Assembly: GCA_031841125.1 (NCBI GenBank)
Contig: CM063113.1
Location: 29,347,312-29,411,311, forward strand
DNA length: 64,000 bases
Direction of reading: 5' to 3'
Source of the DNA: Acanthococcus lagerstroemiae
Taxonomy: Eukaryota > Arthropoda > Insecta > Hemiptera > Eriococcidae
Part shown: positions 44,760 to 56,569 of the stretch, piece by piece
Layout of the letters: each line of letters opens with the position of its first letter
Numbering within the stretch: position 1 is the stretch's first letter
The notes under the pieces: generated by a model
What the model was told of the DNA's origin: nothing
The model's input: the letters and a program-made list of their open reading frames with translations, nothing else
The model's database searches: none
Position numbers and translations under genes: made by a program

Positions 44760-45937
44760 GGGTGATTCTCCGAAAAATGGACAATTCAACGTGGACAAAA
44801 CTAAAAAAATGAGGTTCACTTTTCAAAATTTTTTTCGTTGAAATCGATACTAGGGGTATTAAGAAACCATATTCCGGTACCGGCCGGGCTTAAATTTGAT
44901 TTTGGGGGGTTGTAAAAAAAATTGTTGTCCACGTTGAAAGACAAATTTTTCACGTTTACATAGTGTGATGAGGCGGTGCGATTACACAGCGGCACCGTGG
45001 GTTACAGTCTCACGGATCACGGTTTTATGAAGTACCAAAAATTCATTTAGGAAAGTAGTCTCTGCACGAAGAAGATTTAAAGGCTGTTTCTACAGACTGC
45101 TTCTAAGTGTCGAAAGATTCACGTCCTTCAACGTGGATACAAGAAATACGTGAGTATCCACGTTGAATAATATTTTATGTCCACGTTTAAGGACAAAATC
45201 GCCTTTTTCCTTTTCCCATTGAGTAAATATGCAGAGAATATTTGATACATGTTGCTGAATGTAATGTGGCCGACGTTAGATATATTATTACGTTCTTACA
45301 AATTCCGAGCTGTAAATTCAATATGGCTGTTGATGTCCACGATGAAGGACACTTTTTGTTTTAGAAACAGGATCTCAGCAATAAATGAGTATTTTAACAT
45401 ACAAGTTATCATTATTTCACGGAAGTTCTTGCACAGCCTTCTAGAGGAAGTTATGAGGAAGTTATGTGAGCATTTGAGAGAAGTTCATGCTTATAGTGGA
45501 ACCCTACAGAGAGGTTTGAAAATTATCCACGTTGAAGGACATATCTCTTCCTAGACACAACTTTGAGGCATTCTAAAGGTTACTTAACTTGGTTAGAAAA
45601 AGATTGTAAGACCTATACCGTGTTGCCTCAACTTACCTCTTCAACAACGGAAAACAGGAGTTCCTGAAAATTATGTATTAAACCCTTCCAGCGAGCAAAA
45701 ATTAACAAAAAAAAACAAACGGAACTAGACCGGGTTGACACCCACGTTGATGGTCATTTCAGGTGCATTTTCGATTTTCTACAGGATGTTTTGCTGAACT
45801 AGGGAGAGTTTTTACCACTGTCTCCATCAGAAGAGTTCATTTCCTCAATTTTGACATATTGCACATAGCATTCTGATAATAAGTGGCAGAGTTACAACCC
45901 ATTTTACATGAATTGTCCATTTTTCGGATAATTACCC
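44760..45937. mobile_element. 1.18-kb TIR element with internal GTCCACGTTGAAGGAC array
   Basis: The left end GGGTGATTCTCCGAAAAA is mirrored at the right (reversed GGGTAATTATCCGAAAAA), and the repeat continues TGGACAATTCA on both sides. Inside are eight forms of GTCCACGTTGAAGGAC, in both orientations, near 44,788, 44,927, 45,123, 45,155, 45,179, 45,335, 45,525 and 45,737. No transposase is present. A 101-codon frame at 45,249-45,554 merely crosses the motifs. Confidence 0.75.
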
Positions 45938-46600
45938 TTTTACTGTAATAATAATAATAATGACTTTTATTGAAGATAATCGGTTTCGTACAATTAGTTT
46001 ATCTCTCTCTGAGTTTAATATTATATCTTCGGCCCAAAGTGAGCAAACTCTCCTGCAACCTTTCCCATTCCAGCCTGTTTTTCGCAATTCTTCTGAAATT
46101 CTTCCGCCCCCCCCCCCCAAAAAAAAGAGAAAGATTTTAATTCATCCATCCATCTTGTTAGTTGGTCTCCTTTCCTAGAGAAGAAACTTGACTTTTAGTT
46201 TTGGGGGGGGGGATGGAGAAGAAAAATTTGCCGACAAACATTATTTGAAAACTGAAAATTTGCGATTTTTGAATCAAAATATTTTTTAATGAGAAAAACA
46301 AACAAACAAACGTTCTTAAAAAATGAAAAATTTAAATGAACAGTTTCAAAATGTGCCGGCTACCAAATTATTGGGGGGAGGGGGTGTTCAACGCCCACAT
46401 AGTTTTGTTCCTGCCACTTTCTTCCTCTTGTGTTGAGATAGGAACCAAAAGGTTGTCTTGTATGTCCATCTCTGTCGTCTATTAGCCTAAATACATGGCC
46501 CGCCCATCTCCATTTCTGTCTTCTAATGTAAAGTAATGCGTTATGTTCGTGTTGTGTTTTAGTTTTTGTTTTAGAAACGTTGTTTTAACGTGGTCCCTCT
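45938..46600 (-). mobile_element. LINE RT C-terminus (minus), split by a MITE
   Basis: The minus strand reads IRRQKWRWAGHVFRLIDD at about 46,500 and, beyond a MITE, GDQLTRWMDELKSF and RRVCSLWAED. It ends with AATAAAAGTCATTATTATTA, a 3' microsatellite tail. This is the usual C-terminal and 3' structure of an RTE/Jockey-type LINE. Confidence 0.7.
46175..46415. mobile_element. hAT-like MITE of the AAATTTGCCGAC family
   Basis: AGAAGAAACTTGACTTTTAG at the left, AAATTTGCCGACAAACA in the body and CATAGTTTTGTTCCTG at the right match the end module of 6,365-6,643. The flanks CTCCTTTC and CCACTTTC are only a partial 8-bp match. Confidence 0.7.
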
Positions 46601-46619
46601 TGACCAAAAAAAAAAAAAA

Positions 46620-47432
46620 AAAAAAAGTTGAAGTGATGGTTAAAATTCCAACTTTTGAAGGTCACTGCCAACCAAAGTTGAAAAACATCTTGCCACGTGA
46701 TTCGTTACCAGCCATGTGCATTGTAACTAGCCACGTTTATCATTACCAGTCGCGTGTCCCACGACAGATTTTCAACATAAACACAGAAGAAATGTACGGC
46801 GGGTACCCAATGTTGCAGCTTTTTATGCGCAGTTCGATTAAATTGTATAGTATATTCCACATAGATGAAACACAGAATACAATTCTCCGGGCTCAAATAA
46901 GTCAGTCTTTGATCGCGACCATTTGCGAATACGTTCAGATGATACAGTTTTTCACAATATCGGCCACGCAAGCTCCAGCAATCTCCAGGAACGTTGCCAC
47001 GGAAAAACCGATCTGCGTCTGCGCCTATTCTCAACCGATCTTTGGTATTTTTCCGTGCTGCTGAAGATGGATATCTGCGGTAAGATGGACACGCTGGATA
47101 CATTAAAGTCGGCTAAGAGGTTGGTTTCGGCGAGAACAGTGAATGGCTGGTACTTCCCCGACTCGCGTCACATCGACGTGATGGCACGCCGGCAGCCTCC
47201 GTTTGCCTGGGCGGTATATTCCCAGCAGTGCAACGGCCTCTCTAGTGGTGCCCACAAACCGCTTCCGTACCGCCGACTCTCCCGCCGTGATGCTGCGGCG
47301 CTCTTCACTTCCGAAGTCGAAAATTGCGACCTTGTAAACCACTTTCAATACCGACTGACCGGTTCAAAATGTAGCAGCTCGAATTACGGGCAGATTTTTT
47401 ACCGTTTTAGCGTTTTGCGTGCGGCGAAATGA
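46620..47432. other. GC-richer block with overlapping open frames on both strands
   Basis: Frames of 173 and 169 codons (+) and of 132 and 81 codons (-) overlap here. GC content and CpG frequency look higher than in the flanks. None shows a domain I recognise. The block could be a host exon or promoter region, or a domesticated fragment. The first + frame runs through a poly-A run, which argues against its 5' half. Confidence 0.35.
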
Positions 47433-47995
47433 CTCATCTAATTTTTATACCTACGATCGTTTTATTTCTATTTTAATTAGCGAAGAAACACACCGTCAGT
47501 TACCCTTGAGTCGGATCATTGGCTTATGGTAATGAAGCGGTGGTTGAACGAGATGCAGGCGAGCACAGCAGGTATTCCCGCGCAGTGCCTGCTCCGCCAT
47601 ATCAACGTGTAGATTTCCGCATACTTATGTGTATGGCCGTTTTAGCTATACGTCGGCAGCGGAATCTGGTGAGTACGAATACCGTTTCCGGGGCAGAAAA
47701 ACGTCATAGGTATGTTCGAAGTACGGCACGAGGGCAATAGTATAGAACAAAAACCTACGTCATCGGTTGAGCTCGGCGTAATCTCTGTCCCATATTACTC
47801 AGCGCGGGGTATTCCAATACAATATCGTAAGAGATTTCGCAAAGATTTACTATAAGTACTGCGACAAAAAACTCATCGTTATAGTGGTGTAACGGTACAT
47901 ATTTTCTAAATCTGAATCAAATTTGGCGGGTTTTCAGCTGTACTGATTCGAATCAGGGTATATGTGCTGATTTGCAGTGTACAAACGCTGCATTG
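47433..47995. other. Unassigned spacer
   Basis: A 73-codon + frame (47,519-47,740) has no recognisable features. Confidence 0.3.
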
Positions 47996-48215
47996 TCGCT
48001 GGGTGGCCAATGGTAACGTTCCGGCTTCGCAATCCTTGCGTCTAGAGTTCGAGTCCCACCAGCGCTGGAAAGCTGATGATATTCGAATACCCCCACTAAC
48101 TCCATAGCGAACTCAGCGACTATATAGTATCAATGGAGGTGGAAACATAGCGGGCCCCCGGCCAGTTCACGCGAACAAAGCATTACAATCGCAAGTCGTG
48201 TTACCACCGGATCAA
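47996..48215 (+). mobile_element. tRNA-derived SINE
   Basis: TGGCCAATGGTAACG resembles a pol III A box and GAGTTCGAGTCCC a B box. CGCTGG near 47,997 and CCAGCG near 48,060 can still pair like an acceptor stem. A body of about 150 bp follows (TCAGCGACTATATAGTATC and on). The anticodon arm is not convincing, so this is a SINE head and not a tRNA gene. The 3' end is not defined. Confidence 0.6.
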
Positions 48216-49327
48216 AAAGATTGGTACAGTACGAATGCACATCGTGAAAGCTGCTTACACAACTTCGTGAAACATATACCTAGCTAGTAAGCAGACTGCG
48301 GCTATACACTCTGCAGCACAGAGAGGGAAAACTCTAACGCAACAAAAGCATGGTAAAAACAACGGCAAACCTACCCAGGAGAGTCACGCGTCAGAAACAG
48401 CGACCGCGAACGTCCGGCATCGGACACGGCGCCTGGAGACGAAAAATGTTGATTCGTGTCATTCTCAATAGCGTGGCGTTAAAATAAAATCGGTTTCACT
48501 CCCCTCCCAAGTTTGAACTCAACATGCCACTGAGTTACCCTATCGGAACTCCATAAATTTAATTTTTTATCTTTTATCATATTTTATTCCGAAGCCTGTT
48601 TACATAGTTGGCAAGATTTCGGAATGGATCGCTAATAGTGGAAATCGATAATGAACACTTCAATCATAAACAAACATTTTAATCGAGTTTTTTTTTCCAG
48701 CATCGCACAAAAAGGTGCGTACTTTTCACTTTCGAATCGTGTTCAATTTACTTTTCTACAGTTATCAGAAGCCGAGATATTTAGGCTTGGGATGCCCTGC
48801 CTGATCGATTGAGGGAGAAAAAAGGAGAGTGAGTCACGAGAATAAGAAGTACATGGTTTTGAAAAGATCACATACAGGAAGTGCAGGTATGCTAGATGAC
48901 AAAAGACGTTCTTAAGACGCTCGCATCGTCGTACGCAGAAAGTAGTCAGGCAGGACTATTTATACAAAAATGTACATTGGAGAAAAGCGGTCACCGCAGG
49001 CTCAAAGTGGTGAGAGAGCGCTTTTTACTAAACACCACCAAACGCCACTGCCCCGTCAAAATTTTTTCGGAGTGGTATATTTGGAAAAAGTGGTTCAAGT
49101 AGATGACACAACACTTAAAAAATGTTTGAAGCAAACACAAAACAAACTCAAAAATGTTCCTTTTTTGGACAATTTCTCGAAATGACTCACAAGATACCAG
49201 TGCCTCACTCTCCTTTCGGAGGTCTTGAAAACAGTTGGCAACCCATGTATAAGTTACGGATAAGCATGGTAACGAGGACTGTACATATATTTCCTGAAGA
49301 ATCCTAATATACCGCAGGCAAACGCAA
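48216..49327. other. Spacer without supported gene
   Basis: Overlapping short + frames at 48,896-49,307 have no recognisable domain. Confidence 0.35.
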
Positions 49328-49511
49328 TACCGTCAACTGTGAGGTAATATCAGCCATTTATGACGACTTGTTTACTGGTACAGACGATGTATAAGGTATT
49401 CAGTATGGGTATCATTATTTGAAAAAGAAATGTGTGAGCGATCTATTCAGCGCTAGCATATCATTATCAGTAAACAAGTCATGAGTGGCTGATATTACCT
49501 AACTGACGGTA
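49328..49511. mobile_element. 180-bp TA-flanked MITE
   Basis: TACCGTCAACT...GGTAATATCAGCCA at the left and the inverted TGGCTGATATTACC...GACGGTA at the right give imperfect TIRs of about 50 bp, including TTGTTTACTG. TA lies at both ends. Confidence 0.8.
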
Positions 49512-49705
49512 CTGAAGTGGGAATAGAGACCATACACATTACACAACTGAGCACGACTAGTGTGAGACTGAACGAGTGCCACAAAGGTCCCGCTCAGTTT
49601 CAGTATCATCCACGGCAAGAATATTTTCTGAAACAGACAGTACATCTACATCATTTCAGACAAATGAAGTTATCCCTTTTTTTTCCCCTTTATCAATCTT
49701 CATAC

Positions 49706-49952
49706 CTCCAACAGTTACCCGGGTAACTAACGGGGAACAAGGGCAATCTGAAGGTAACCAAGGGTAACAAACGGGTAACATGTCCGCCGCGGGCCACTGG
49801 TAACTAGAGGATAACTAATTGCGTAGTTTCCCGCTAGTTACCCGGGTAACTAAAGGGGAACAAGGGTAATCTGAAGGTAACTTGAGGGTAACAAGTGGGT
49901 AACTTTTCTGCGGGTGACTGGGTAACTAGAGGGTAACTGATAGCGTATCGGG
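49706..49952. repeat. GGTAAC-rich repeat, locus 4
   Basis: AGTTACCCGGGTAACTAA occurs twice (49,712 and 49,837), with GGTAATCTGAAGGTAAC strings and the right end AGCGTATCGGG. Two tandem units. The left terminal CCCGATGCGCAA is missing. Confidence 0.75.
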
Positions 49953-50419
49953 TAATATTTTTACTCTGCAGCAGAACGTCAAAAACATAATCTCTAATTA
50001 CCATTTCATGCGGACGAAATCTCCTATCAAAGGACTGTTGTAGCCTTCAATTCTAATATCGGTAGGGGAAGGTGACGTACCTTGCAACGTTTTTTGTTTT
50101 TTGACAATTATGGTCGTCTAGAAAATGAGTAGAAATAAAAAGTTTATACTTATCACTCAAAAGTTCATTCTTTTGTACATGGAATGGCTTGAACATATCC
50201 CCTCCCCTATTAAAGAAAACATTTGATGGGCTGATAAATGTTTCAACGGGTATGTACCTTGGAACAAGGAAAAACATGAGTATTATTATGATTTGCAATG
50301 TACCTATAGGTATCCACCATACTTCATTTGATGAAACTGAAAGAAATATATTTACTATGAAATGAAGTAGGTATATTTAATTATTCATTAGCAAAATTAG
50401 CTACTACAATTGCCATAAA
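49953..50419. other. Unassigned spacer
   Basis: No gene recognised. Confidence 0.3.
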
Positions 50420-50707
50420 CTATTTGCGTGAATATCGAACAGTAATAGACTTCGGAGGTATGTTTTTGGCAGCATCACCACTCTTTGAATTTTGATTGAA
50501 TTGGATTTTTAAGGTATCTTCAATGTATGGGAAATTGTACACGTACCCCGCCTGATTCTTTGCAAATATGCTTTTCAAAAGTAATACAAAGATCATCCCA
50601 TTTTCAACACTTTTGTTTTTGGTGATAAGATTCTTGTAACCAGTTGTTGTTTTTTCATACGGCCATTTTACAGCTACATAATCAAATATCTTAAATTCCG
50701 TCACCTA
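50420..50707 (-). CDS. Possible terminal exon of an unidentified minus-strand gene
   Basis: On the minus strand a good acceptor (TTTTTTTATTCATAG) is followed directly by an open frame starting VTEFKIFDYVAVKWPYEK, with ..QAGYVYNFPYIEDTLKI, ending ITVRYSRK and a stop. A second acceptor-like site near 51,190 (CAATTTTACAG, minus) precedes another short open segment, GQVKKEVKQDPVNKNKEQ. Composition is protein-like. I do not recognise the family, and a transposon origin is possible. Confidence 0.35.
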
Positions 50708-51330
50708 TGAATAAAAAAATATACATACACGTAGGTATCAAACACGCAGTTTCTACATGCTGGCTTATAACAAATAGGATAAACCATATTTCATTGAGCA
50801 CAAAGTTTTTAAGTAAGTATACAAACTGAACAAGTTCTAAATCTTGATCTTTCATGGATACAAAATGCACTGTGTTTGTTCCAACACGTGAGTAAGTAAG
50901 TTCTTTGGAAGAGGGGTTTCTGCAACTAAATATTAAAAACTACCTACACTTTGCTTTAAACTTATTTCTACCTTTAAAATGATTAAGATAAATAGGTACG
51001 CGTACCATTATTTATTTGAAAACTTCTACATTCTACACATTATGTAGCGTTGTTTTCGACACTGTTTTACCGGATTTGATTATAAGCTTCATTCAATAAC
51101 ATCATTTTTCTGCACAACATTCAAGACGGCTTGTTCCTTGTTTTTATTCACAGGATCTTGTTTTACTTCTTTTTTTACTTGGCCGCATCTGTAAAATTGC
51201 ATTTCAAAATTTAATGAACTGCTCCAAGGTATATACCAAAATTTTGTTCCAAGGTGCGATACTGATGTCTCATGTTATTTAAATTTCAATTTAATTAAAA
51301 CCAAACAACAATAACGTATATAAACTCTAT

Positions 51331-51915
51331 TATGTGGCAGTTTCTATAAAAAGAGGTAACTTTGTCAATCTGATGAATTTTGAGTTATGGATAGTACGTA
51401 ATAGAGGAATGAATACCCGTTCCAAGGAGCTGTCGGCGAGATCTGTAGCGTTTTTCTTTGTAGAGATACAATGCCTGCCGTAAAAGAAAACGCGCAAAAA
51501 CCGTTTTCAAGAAAAACGCCTAAAGTTAGACCACACCTTTTTCCCACCCTTCAAGCGGACCGTAACTCACGCGGAGCACGTTACAGCTCAACAAGGGCTT
51601 TTAGAAAGTATTTTTCGCTCTTCTACATTAACAATTCAGAACATCGGATTTAGATTTATTTGAAGCTCTGAAACCGCAGAAGCAAAGGCTGATTTACGCA
51701 TCTTTTCTCTTCTTTTTATAATTCTCTTTCTCGCATTCCCCTTCTCTTCTCTAATCCTCTTTTTGTTTCTTCGTTCATTGCGATTGTTTTTTCTATAGAA
51801 ATCGACAAAATTCTCAAATTGATTGTTAAACCAAAAATTTTGTTTTTCTTTTTTTGCATTTTCTGAGATTTGATCAATCGACAAAGTTACCACTTTTTGT
51901 AGAAACTGCCACATA
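51331..51915. mobile_element. 585-bp TIR element (copy 1)
   Basis: TATGTGGCAGTTTCTATAAA and AGGTAACTTTGTC at the left are mirrored by GACAAAGTTACC and GTAGAAACTGCCACATA at the right. TA lies at both ends. It is homologous throughout to 59,489-60,091. Opposite-strand frames inside are by-products. Confidence 0.85.
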
Positions 51916-54339
51916 TTTATGACAAGAAAGAGAAAAACTTACCCTTTCTAATGGTGTGATCACATAGGCGTAAGCTTAACATAATTATAAAACATTTACC
52001 TATAGAAAAAAATAAACGAAATCACAAAAAATGTTTGGCACAAAAAATGTTTCGGCTCTCAACTGATAACATTCAACACCACAGTTATGAAAATTTCATG
52101 ACCAGTGTTTCATTATACTTGATTACAACGAGTAGATCTTTGTTATTCATGTATTAGTGTCTATATTCTACTAACTGACAAATCAACTCCATTCAAACAT
52201 CAAAGCATCAAAGTCGGTAACTTAAGAAGTAAACATGCATATCATGCTTAATTATTTATCATAATATCTTTCTTTTTATGAGATATTCACTAGGGAACAA
52301 AACATATGATAATAAAAAATATCTAACAAGTTTTATAAATAAGTATAATGATGAAACCGGTCGCATATTTAATTTTGAGATATGTTAGAGAATCTTGAGA
52401 GCATAGAAGATTGCGAATTTCAGATGGTTTAATAAGGATAGGATAATCGACCTGGTTTAGGAGATACGAGTAATGGATACAGGGGAAGGTGTCTGGACCC
52501 CCCCCCCCCGAGATATCTAAATTTTGTGAAAATTCAGAAAATGTATTAATAAAGTTGTCTATAGCGACCTAGAGTCATTATGTTTCGTCTACATTTTTCA
52601 TTCGGACTTCCCCCTCCCCCTCAGAATTATTTTCTGTATCCGCCTCTGGGAGACACTGTGCCAGATCCTGCCAGATTGTGTTCAAGTTTCTGCAATAGCG
52701 TTATCAGTTCGACTTTTGGTGAGATCGTTATTCACTTCTGCCATGTTTCCTTATACATACATGCGGGTACAACGAGTAGATCTTTGCACTTCAAGTAAGT
52801 AAGTATATTTTACCAAGTGGCAATCCAATTCAGTTTAACATCAAAGTTAGTAACTTAAGAAGTAAATATACCTAAGACGTGTACTTAAGATAGCCGGCTA
52901 TTATTAACAGTAATTTATCATAACATAACAACCAGGTAGTTTTTCAATGTAGGGAAAGCCGTTTCAAAAATATTTTGCCAGAGTGCGCTTGTTACCGAGA
53001 AATCAAGAATGTTCCACGTTCTGCTCTAAGGTACGTCACCTATCCCTTCACTTAAATCGTACACTGAAATCCATTGTCTGCCATGTAGGTACTTCTACTT
53101 CTTATCGGAAAAGATACCCTACTTCAATATATATATTCACAATTACCTACTCGGATTACTTTTTTTTTTCTTTTTCATTCTTATACAGTTCGGGTATTAA
53201 AACCGATGGTCGAAGAGCTTTCATAGCGGACGGGTCCGCACAAAAATAGGTTAATGGGATCCAGAAACTGAAACCACCAACGCCATTTGATATCGAAAGT
53301 AGAGCGAAGAAAACGCCGAATTAGAAAAAAAGTAGAAGAAAAAAGTACCAACCAATAGAAGCTGCTTGTTCGACTAATAAAAACAGCCATTAGGGAACTT
53401 CGATAACGATGAAAGTGAAATACACGTCGGTCGCATTTTATACACAGGATAGGAATTTTATTTCTCTCGTCTCTGTACTTATTCTCGATGGTGCACGGTG
53501 TCGATATCTTGCCAAATTAATGTCACCATTATGGTTACCTTGACCAACACTGGTTTCACCGGACTCGCGGCTAAGCGAGTGTACATGCATGTGCGGATAC
53601 ACGGCGCGAGGAATGTGTGTCGCATTGCTGCTGCGTTCGCAAAAAAAATGAACAAAAATATTTTTTTTTAAAGTGGACATGTCCGCAGCCAGAATGTGCC
53701 AATGGCTCTTCTATGTGAGTCAAAACGTCTGGCGCGCTATTCGCACTCGTACTGTTGGCCGATCAAGTGACCAAGGTGCGAGAGCCGGAGGCTGACGCAG
53801 TTCCCAAGATAACGAACCACTCCGTGAAGGTCTGCGAGCCGGTAGCGTTCGGTTCGACCCGGATCGTCAATCAATGAAGTCCATCTCTGCACATAAATGA
53901 CGTACCAACAGAGCCCGAAAACAGGTAACACCTTCGCACGTGCGTTTCATTATTATTTTATTTTCATTTATCCATTTTATTTAAGTATCCAACTGACATT
54001 GAACGAACCAGTTGAATTTTCCGTCGTCTCGCGCTCTCTACGCAGCGCGGCGGACAGCAGCCGACGCGGAAGTGTTCCACTCTAAATGGAATAACCAGTA
54101 ACGATTTAATATTTTCTTCGTTCTTTGTCAGCGTGTGTAAGTTACGCAACCGCTGTCTGGAACAGCCAGTGTAAACAATGATATTAGCCGTGGAATCGAA
54201 GTCCAGTATGCTGGTCCACGTGTTTTTCTTCTCGCAGAATCGGACCGACATGACTCACAAGTATGGTTTCTCTGTTCAGGATGTTAATTCAAGAACGCCG
54301 CTGGAGGGGCTGGATTTTCACAGTAAATGCATTCGTCTA
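51916..54339. other. 2.4 kb without a supported gene
   Basis: A poly-C run lies at 52,499-52,510 and there are several short frames. The 53,737-53,931 minus frame and its surroundings are GC-richer, but no domain was recognised. Confidence 0.35.
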
Positions 54340-55270
54340 TCAAATAGCGATGCACGCATGCCAAATTGGCTCCCCAGACACCGCACCCCTAGCCCCGGAA
54401 ACTACCATTTCGAGTATCGCATCAATGACCACAAGGACGTCTTCAGGCTGGTCCGGGCCTCTATTTCGCCTCTCCACTTCGAATTCACACTGTCTTGTCA
54501 GGGCTACTGTGGGACACCCTACTGACTGAAGCAACGCTCACCCAACGTTAACATGAAATTCGGGTGCACCACAGCCAGACGCGTTTCCTTCCTTCATCCC
54601 TCATCTCCTCGTCTTAGTACTCGTGGCGACGCAGGAAGGTGGTGACGACGGAATGAACCCTGCCGGGGGCCCGCAGCAGCTGTAGCAGCTCTAGGATGGT
54701 ACAGAGTCGTTGGGTTCAGCGTGGGCTAAGCTTTGTTCGTCGGCCCTCGGCCTCGACCAGTCTACATCTTCTTCATGATGGTCGAGACAAAGGCCAACAC
54801 CCAGTTTCATCCGCTAGCACTCTTCAGCGTAACCAAGGTATCTGGCGCGAGGAGGTTGATCACGCCGTCGCTATCGCTCGTATTTCCGCCGGGTCGATTG
54901 CTATCACCGTCTCGCCCCACTCCAGCTCCCAGGCGTCATACTCGAACAGTGCCAGGGGTTGTCTGCCGCCCCTCGATCACAGTGCGTGTACACAGGGCTC
55001 GGCGTTATCGCCATCCGATGTAAGTAAGTCCCGAAGCGCCAGTGGCCGCTCAGAACTTGGGTGAGGTGAGAGTTCAGTTCTCCATGGACCTGCTTGCGCA
55101 CTGATCGAGGTCGCGTACCAGCGCTTGGGTCCACTCACCCTTGGTCCTTACAAAGCATGGACTGCTGGATGTCTAGCTTGACCCGAAGTGCCTCCCGTTT
55201 CTTCTTCACTCCTTTCTTTGCTCCGTATACCTCCGCTGTTTCGCTGATCTTCAGTTCGATCGGTGATATA
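54340..55270 (-). mobile_element. R1-like LINE remnant, second copy
   Basis: It parallels 14,341-15,250 in order: the CGAGTATCGCATCAATGACC block, CCTCATCTCCTCGTCTTAGT, AGGTGGTGACGACGGA, then GC-rich RT C-terminal sequence up to a segment with TGATCGAGGTCGCGTACCAG. Frames are more decayed than in the intron 4 copy. Both copies share the 3' UTR. Confidence 0.75.
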
Positions 55271-55929
55271 AGTGTCGTCGAAGTCGGGAGCATTTACTAC
55301 CCACTTGAAGCGAAGGAAGGGGCGGCTATGGTATCACTATACCCTCCCGCCAAGTTTCAACAAAGGACACAGTGTAGGAATGAGAACTTGCTTACACGAA
55401 ACGGTACATGCTCGGGAAAATACGCTAGATGCTCATTTTCCTCCAAACCAATGGAAAAGAAATGGCTTATTTTCTTCTGAAAGGTGGGTGGTAGGCCCAG
55501 GGATACTCAACGGTGAAACTAACCTCAAATTTCAGCAAAATAGTATTTTAAGAAAAAAAGCTTGTGACTGCTCCTGCCTATGGAGCTTATCTTTGGGCAA
55601 AGATATGGAACGATCCAACTCTAACGCCAGAGCCATTCAAGTTCGAGATATCCCTCTCGCCTCCTCATGATCTCATCAGTGACGAATAATATGTAACGTG
55701 AAACAACAGGAATATGCCAACAACTATCTTTCTCTAATATATATAAATTTGCAACCAACATTATGGGTAAGTATCTCGAGTGCGTGGGAGCCACAAGTAT
55801 ATTTCGTTACAAGTGCGGGAAGAAGGACTTTTTGCTCAAGTATCACACGACAGTGCAACGGTACTTTTCGCACGAATATCGAACATTATATTTTTTCTAG
55901 CAGGTATGTAAAAAGAACGCAAATTTGAG
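55271..55929. other. Unassigned spacer
   Basis: No gene or repeat recognised. Confidence 0.3.
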
Positions 55930-56174
55930 CAGAGTCGGATTAAGGCATGCTGCCGCCCTGTTCGAATTCATTTTTGCCGCCCTTCCAAATGTTGAGAAAA
56001 AGGGTGTCTCTCGCCTTCTGGCGCACCTTACACATGTGTCTCAAGTTATGAAGTTTATTCTTTTTACTATTTGGTTTGATTTCAAATTCAAAGTTTTTTG
56101 AGAAATTTTGCCGCCCTTGAAATTTTGCCGCCCTGTTCGACCGAACTAGTCGAACATGCGTAAAGCCGGCGCTG
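55930..56174. mobile_element. 245-bp hAT MITE with perfect target duplication
   Basis: The left end is CAGAGTCGGATTAAGGCATG and the reversed right end CAGCGCCGGCTTTACGCATG. AATTTGAG flanks it at 55,922-55,929 and 56,175-56,182. TTTTGCCGCCCT strings lie inside. Confidence 0.9.
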
Positions 56175-56569
56175 AATTTGAGCATAATTAGACGATGTTT
56201 GATGACGTTCAGAGCGCTGGAACAAAAAACAAACGGTGATAGGTGATCATGAAGATAGAAAACATGAAGTTGCTGCTAATGGCACATCGATCTCCATCTA
56301 CGGTCGCCAGAACTTAACCTCAAACTTAAATTTTCAGCGTCCACGTGGGAATTTCAATCGGTGCAGATCTGCTTTATCATCACGGCCTCATTCCTCATAT
56401 CCGCAAGCGCATCCTCATCGACGGACTCACTGCCTTACAGTCCAAAAATACCGCTCTGCTTGAAGATAGTTCAACTCTTGGAATTTCTTCATTGCCTATC
56501 TCCTCTCCATTTCACGATCTACTTACAAAATCACCCTCTACTCACTCTTACTCCAGATTCAAATCTCCC

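Noticed and set aside
46543..46640. Start of a 173-codon frame
   Set aside because: The frame runs through an uninterrupted A run read as lysines, so its 5' half cannot be trusted as protein coding.
47996..48064. tRNA gene
   Set aside because: A and B boxes are present, but the anticodon arm does not fold and a non-tRNA body follows; called a SINE instead.
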